From Prevotella sp. (GTDB lineage Bacteria > Bacteroidota > Bacteroidia > Bacteroidales > Bacteroidaceae), in assembly GCA_017541365.1 (NCBI GenBank), contig JAFXZF010000050.1:1-64000 (forward strand): a stretch of 64,000 nt of DNA, in the 5' to 3' direction. Below, piece after piece: positions 61,550 to 64,000 of this stretch (the stretch's first letter is position 1; every line of letters begins with the position of its first letter). Both the position numbers and the translations under genes were made by a program. The notes under the pieces were generated by a model. The model saw nothing but the letters and a program-made list of their open reading frames with translations. It had not been told where the DNA came from and did not search any database.

Positions 61550-63742
61550 ATGATGAGGAATATCGTAATGACCCTATATGCACTCCTTGTGGTGTGTATG
61601 GGGTTAATTACAGTAATAGAGAAACTGTATGGCACCACCTACACTGTGGAAAATTGCTACGGCTCATGGTGGTTTGTGATATTGTGGGCATTGCTCGCAG
61701 GCTGTGGTTTGGTGTATATGATACGTCAGAAACTGCACAGAAGGTTTGCCGTCATGCTTCTTCACCTGTCATTCCTCGTAATACTCGTAGGTGCTCTGCT
61801 CACCTATCTCACAGCAGAGAAGGGCACAGTGAGCCTTAGGGTGGGGGAGAGTGTCAGTACTTTCCAAAAGGGTGATGGCAATACTGCCCATTTCCCTTTC
61901 TCTCTTACGCTGAAAGATTTTAAGGTAATAAACTATCCTGGCACTGATGCTCCACTTGATTACCAAAGTCGTGTGGCGGTAAACGATGAGGCTGGTGGCA
62001 CCATGCTCGCCATATCCATGAACAATATAGGCGAGGCAGCGGGATATAGACTGTTTCAGTCTGGCTATGACAGCGATGGCAAGGGCATCACGTTGGGAGT
62101 GTATCACGACCCTTGGGGTATTGGGGTAACATATCTGGGTTACCTGCTGCTGTTCCTTGGCATGGTGTGGACAATGTTCTCACGCCACACCCATATTCGC
62201 GCACTTTATCGTAAGGCAATAGGGAAAGCAGGGATTTATTCCTTGTTAATTATTACTTTCGCCCCTTTGGAGCGAGCCAGCGCTCAGTCTCTGCCCGTTG
62301 TTGATGAGAATATAGCCCATAGGATAGGCGAGATAAACGTGTTGTACAATGATCGTATATGTCCTATCAACACCGTAGCGACTGATTTCCTCACCAAACT
62401 GTCAGGCAAGAGTTCGTGGGAGGGCTATTCTGCCGACGAGGTGTTTGTCAGTTGGATGATATACTACTCTCCTTGGGAGCACCAGAAGTTGATACGCATA
62501 AAGAGTAGTGAGGTGCAGCATCTGCTCGGTATAGACAGCAGTTGGGCATCATTCGCTGACTTCATCGACACCTACAACGAATACAAACTCAAGAGTGTTG
62601 TAGAACAGGCTCGCCAAGGCAAATACGATGGTGATGCCAGGGCATTGCTCGAGGCCGATGAGAAGTACAACGTGGTGATGATGTTCTACATGGGCAAGAT
62701 GTTGCGCATGTTTCCCTACAAACTCAAGGACGGCGTACGTTGGTATGAGCCAGGCAGCCATAGTATGCCCAAAGAGATACCCGTCAGGGAGCAGTTCTTC
62801 ATAAAACAGTCTATGGACTTCCTCACGGAGAGCATCGTCACAGGACAGAGTGCACGCGCAAAGGAGATAATAGCAAAGATAAAACTCTTCCAACGCGAAA
62901 TGGTGGGCGATGTGCTCCCATCCTCTTATGCCACCAAGGCAGAGATATTCTATAATCATCTGGCAGCTCAAAGGTGGGTGGTATTCCTTTTCCTCACCTT
63001 GTCGCTCCTGCTTTGCATCATGCAAAACTTTAGGTCAAGAGCGTTCAATCTTCAATTCTCAATTCTACCTCTCATCTTCCTCGCCTACCTTACCCTGCTC
63101 CTTGCTCTCCGCTGGTGGATAGGAGGACATGTGCCGCTCAGCAATGGCTATGAGACCATGCTCTTCATGGCGTGGGCAATGCTCATCATCACCCTCGTGC
63201 TCGGAAGGAAGTTCCGCATACTTTTGGGTTTCGGAAACTTGGTGGCATCTCTATGTTTCCTTGTGGCGATGTTGGCAAGCGGCACACCGCAGATAACACA
63301 GATGATGCCAGTGCTTCAGTCGCCGTTGCTCTCCATACACGTCGTGGTGGTAATGTGTGCCTACTCCCTGTTCGCTCTCCAGGCACTGCTGGGCATCCAG
63401 ACACTGTGGCTTATCCACAGGAGAGAGCACCAGCGCGTAGCTCAGGCCACAGCCTTGTCTCAGTTGCTACTCTATCCTGCCGTATTCCTGCTCACCATCG
63501 GCATCTTCATAGGCGCCGTGTGGGCAAACGTGAGCTGGGGCACCTACTGGCAGTGGGACCCCAAGGAGACGTGGGCGCTCATCACCATGATGGTCTATGC
63601 AGTGCCTTTGCACAGGGCATCGCTCGGCGTTTTCCGTTCTCCACGTTTCTACCACCTATACGTAATACTTGCTTTCCTCAGTGTTCTTGTCACCTATTTC
63701 GGTGTCAACTACCTACTGGGCGGCATGCACAGCTACGCTTGA
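61550..63742 (+). CDS. Cytochrome c biogenesis protein, fused ResB-CcsA (CcsBA/NrfI type)
   Basis: The 730-residue membrane protein carries haem out and ligates it to CxxCH motifs. The N-terminal half is ResB-like (helices near residues 5-25, 35-52, 60-82, with a large periplasmic domain to about 470). The C-terminal half is CcsA-like, with the tryptophan-rich WWD segment WGTYWQWDPKETWALIT near residues 662-678 and flanking His. A TCAATCTTCAATTCTCAATT repeat (63044-63066) codes for the start of one transmembrane helix (FNLQFSIL). The gene directly follows the di-haem protein. Confidence 0.92.
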   Translation: MMRNIVMTLYALLVVCMGLITVIEKLYGTTYTVENCYGSWWFVILWALLAGCGLVYMIRQKLHRRFAVMLLHLSFLVILVGALLTYLTAEKGTVSLRVGESVSTFQKGDGNTAHFPFSLTLKDFKVINYPGTDAPLDYQSRVAVNDEAGGTMLAISMNNIGEAAGYRLFQSGYDSDGKGITLGVYHDPWGIGVTYLGYLLLFLGMVWTMFSRHTHIRALYRKAIGKAGIYSLLIITFAPLERASAQSLPVVDENIAHRIGEINVLYNDRICPINTVATDFLTKLSGKSSWEGYSADEVFVSWMIYYSPWEHQKLIRIKSSEVQHLLGIDSSWASFADFIDTYNEYKLKSVVEQARQGKYDGDARALLEADEKYNVVMMFYMGKMLRMFPYKLKDGVRWYEPGSHSMPKEIPVREQFFIKQSMDFLTESIVTGQSARAKEIIAKIKLFQREMVGDVLPSSYATKAEIFYNHLAAQRWVVFLFLTLSLLLCIMQNFRSRAFNLQFSILPLIFLAYLTLLLALRWWIGGHVPLSNGYETMLFMAWAMLIITLVLGRKFRILLGFGNLVASLCFLVAMLASGTPQITQMMPVLQSPLLSIHVVVVMCAYSLFALQALLGIQTLWLIHRREHQRVAQATALSQLLLYPAVFLLTIGIFIGAVWANVSWGTYWQWDPKETWALITMMVYAVPLHRASLGVFRSPRFYHLYVILAFLSVLVTYFGVNYLLGGMHSYA

Positions 63743-63771
63743 ACTAAGTCCTGGCATAGCTATAGTAAAAA

Positions 63772-63822
63772 TGAATTTTTTACTATTTATTTTTGTCATT
63801 TGCACTCGTTTTATTAACTTTG
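63772..63822 (+). repeat. Extended-promoter repeat module with -7 box, copy near the right edge
   Basis: ATTTATTTTTGTCATTTGCA continues to CTCGTTTTATTAACTTTGCA, ending in the -7 box TAACTTTG (63815-63822). Same module as before queD and pgi. Confidence 0.65.
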
Positions 63823-63831
63823 CAATAAAAT

Positions 63832-64000
63832 ATGATTGGAATGACAAGGAACTGTAGATGGATAATAGCTGTAGTGCTATTTTTGGGGGTAGCACTGCTT
63901 GCCTGCTCGTGTGCAGGCAGCGAGACTAAGCCTGAGATAACCTCGGAGATGGCATTGGAAGGCGTGAGCAACTACTGCCACAAGGAATATGATTGGAGCG
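63832..64000 (+). CDS. Hypothetical lipoprotein, truncated by the window end
   Basis: The frame opens at 63832 (or 63841, nine bases on) and is still open at the window edge. It reads a hydrophobic stretch WIIAVVLFLGVALLACSCAG, a lipobox, followed by EITSEMALEGVSNYCHKEYDW. It is probably exported and lipid-anchored. The promoter box ends nine bases before the first ATG. I do not recognise a family from the 56 residues seen. Confidence 0.6.
   Translation, partial: MIGMTRNCRWIIAVVLFLGVALLACSCAGSETKPEITSEMALEGVSNYCHKEYDWS

Noticed and set aside
1..64000. tRNA, rRNA, IS element or prophage
   Set aside because: No cloverleaf, rRNA segment, transposase, integrase or phage structural gene was recognised by eye; a tRNAscan or transposase search was not possible here.

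Overview
The window looks like a chromosomal segment of a Bacteroidota member, most likely Prevotellaceae (Prevotella sensu lato). Three things point there. Nearly every transcription unit has the Bacteroidota -7 box TAnnTTTG. The gene content is typical: type IX secretion genes sprA and porT, a six-gene Na+-NQR operon, ruvA next to sprA, and type-B L31. Isoleucine is very often coded by ATA. No rRNA, tRNA, phage, IS element or CRISPR was recognised. The species cannot be fixed from the sequence alone.

Layout. 0.2-3.6 kb: a membrane-anchored AraC-type regulator, then a queD-queE-folE operon (queuosine precursor/pterin) behind a likely preQ1-I riboswitch, and a small 2[4Fe-4S] ferredoxin. 3.9-7.5 kb: porT, two lipoproteins and an M23 peptidase. 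7.5-15.4 kb: a 1719-residue secreted pectin esterase fusion and its probable sensor-regulator. 15.5-18.8 kb: hpt, adk, obg and pgeF. 18.9-24.3 kb: NAD(P)H-hydrate repair, a LicD transferase convergent with a cytidylyltransferase/SDR pair, and a sialidase-like protein. 24.3-32.5 kb: sprA and ruvA. 32.7-37.6 kb: an AsmA-like protein, a CE7 esterase and a GltD-like oxidoreductase. 38.3-42.5 kb: trigger factor, a candidate small RNA, glutathione peroxidase and a PL9-type pectate lyase. 42.6-48.2 kb: nadB, a PBP4-type carboxypeptidase with a broken signal peptide, aroB, asnA and rpmE2. 48.3-54.1 kb: nqrABCDEF. 54.5-56.7 kb: pgi and fabG. 57.1-64 kb: porin, imelysin, di-haem oxidoreductase and a CcsBA-type haem lyase, ending in a truncated lipoprotein gene.

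How genes fit together. The pectin esterase fusion and the PL9 lyase carry C-terminal tails resembling type IX sorting signals, and SprA and PorT belong to that translocon. The di-haem lipoprotein has two CxxCH sites, and the haem-ligation protein needed to mature it is encoded directly downstream.

The most unusual content is repetitive. At least six short repeat families occur, several inside genes. The most striking is a modular element: variable hairpins separated by an invariant 8-mer TACGAAAC, with a TTCGTACGAA palindrome at one end and TACGAAAAC at the other. It occurs at five loci: in frame inside folE and the AraC regulator, between nqrA and nqrB, and on both sides of fabG, where 68 bp are perfectly inverted. 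Other families are three 18-bp palindromes at exact 21-bp period, 22-bp dyads at two intergenic sites, nnTAAC hexamers inside coding regions, a duplicated extended-promoter module, and AATT-rich tandem repeats that enter signal-peptide codons and appear to have shifted the frame of the PBP4 gene.
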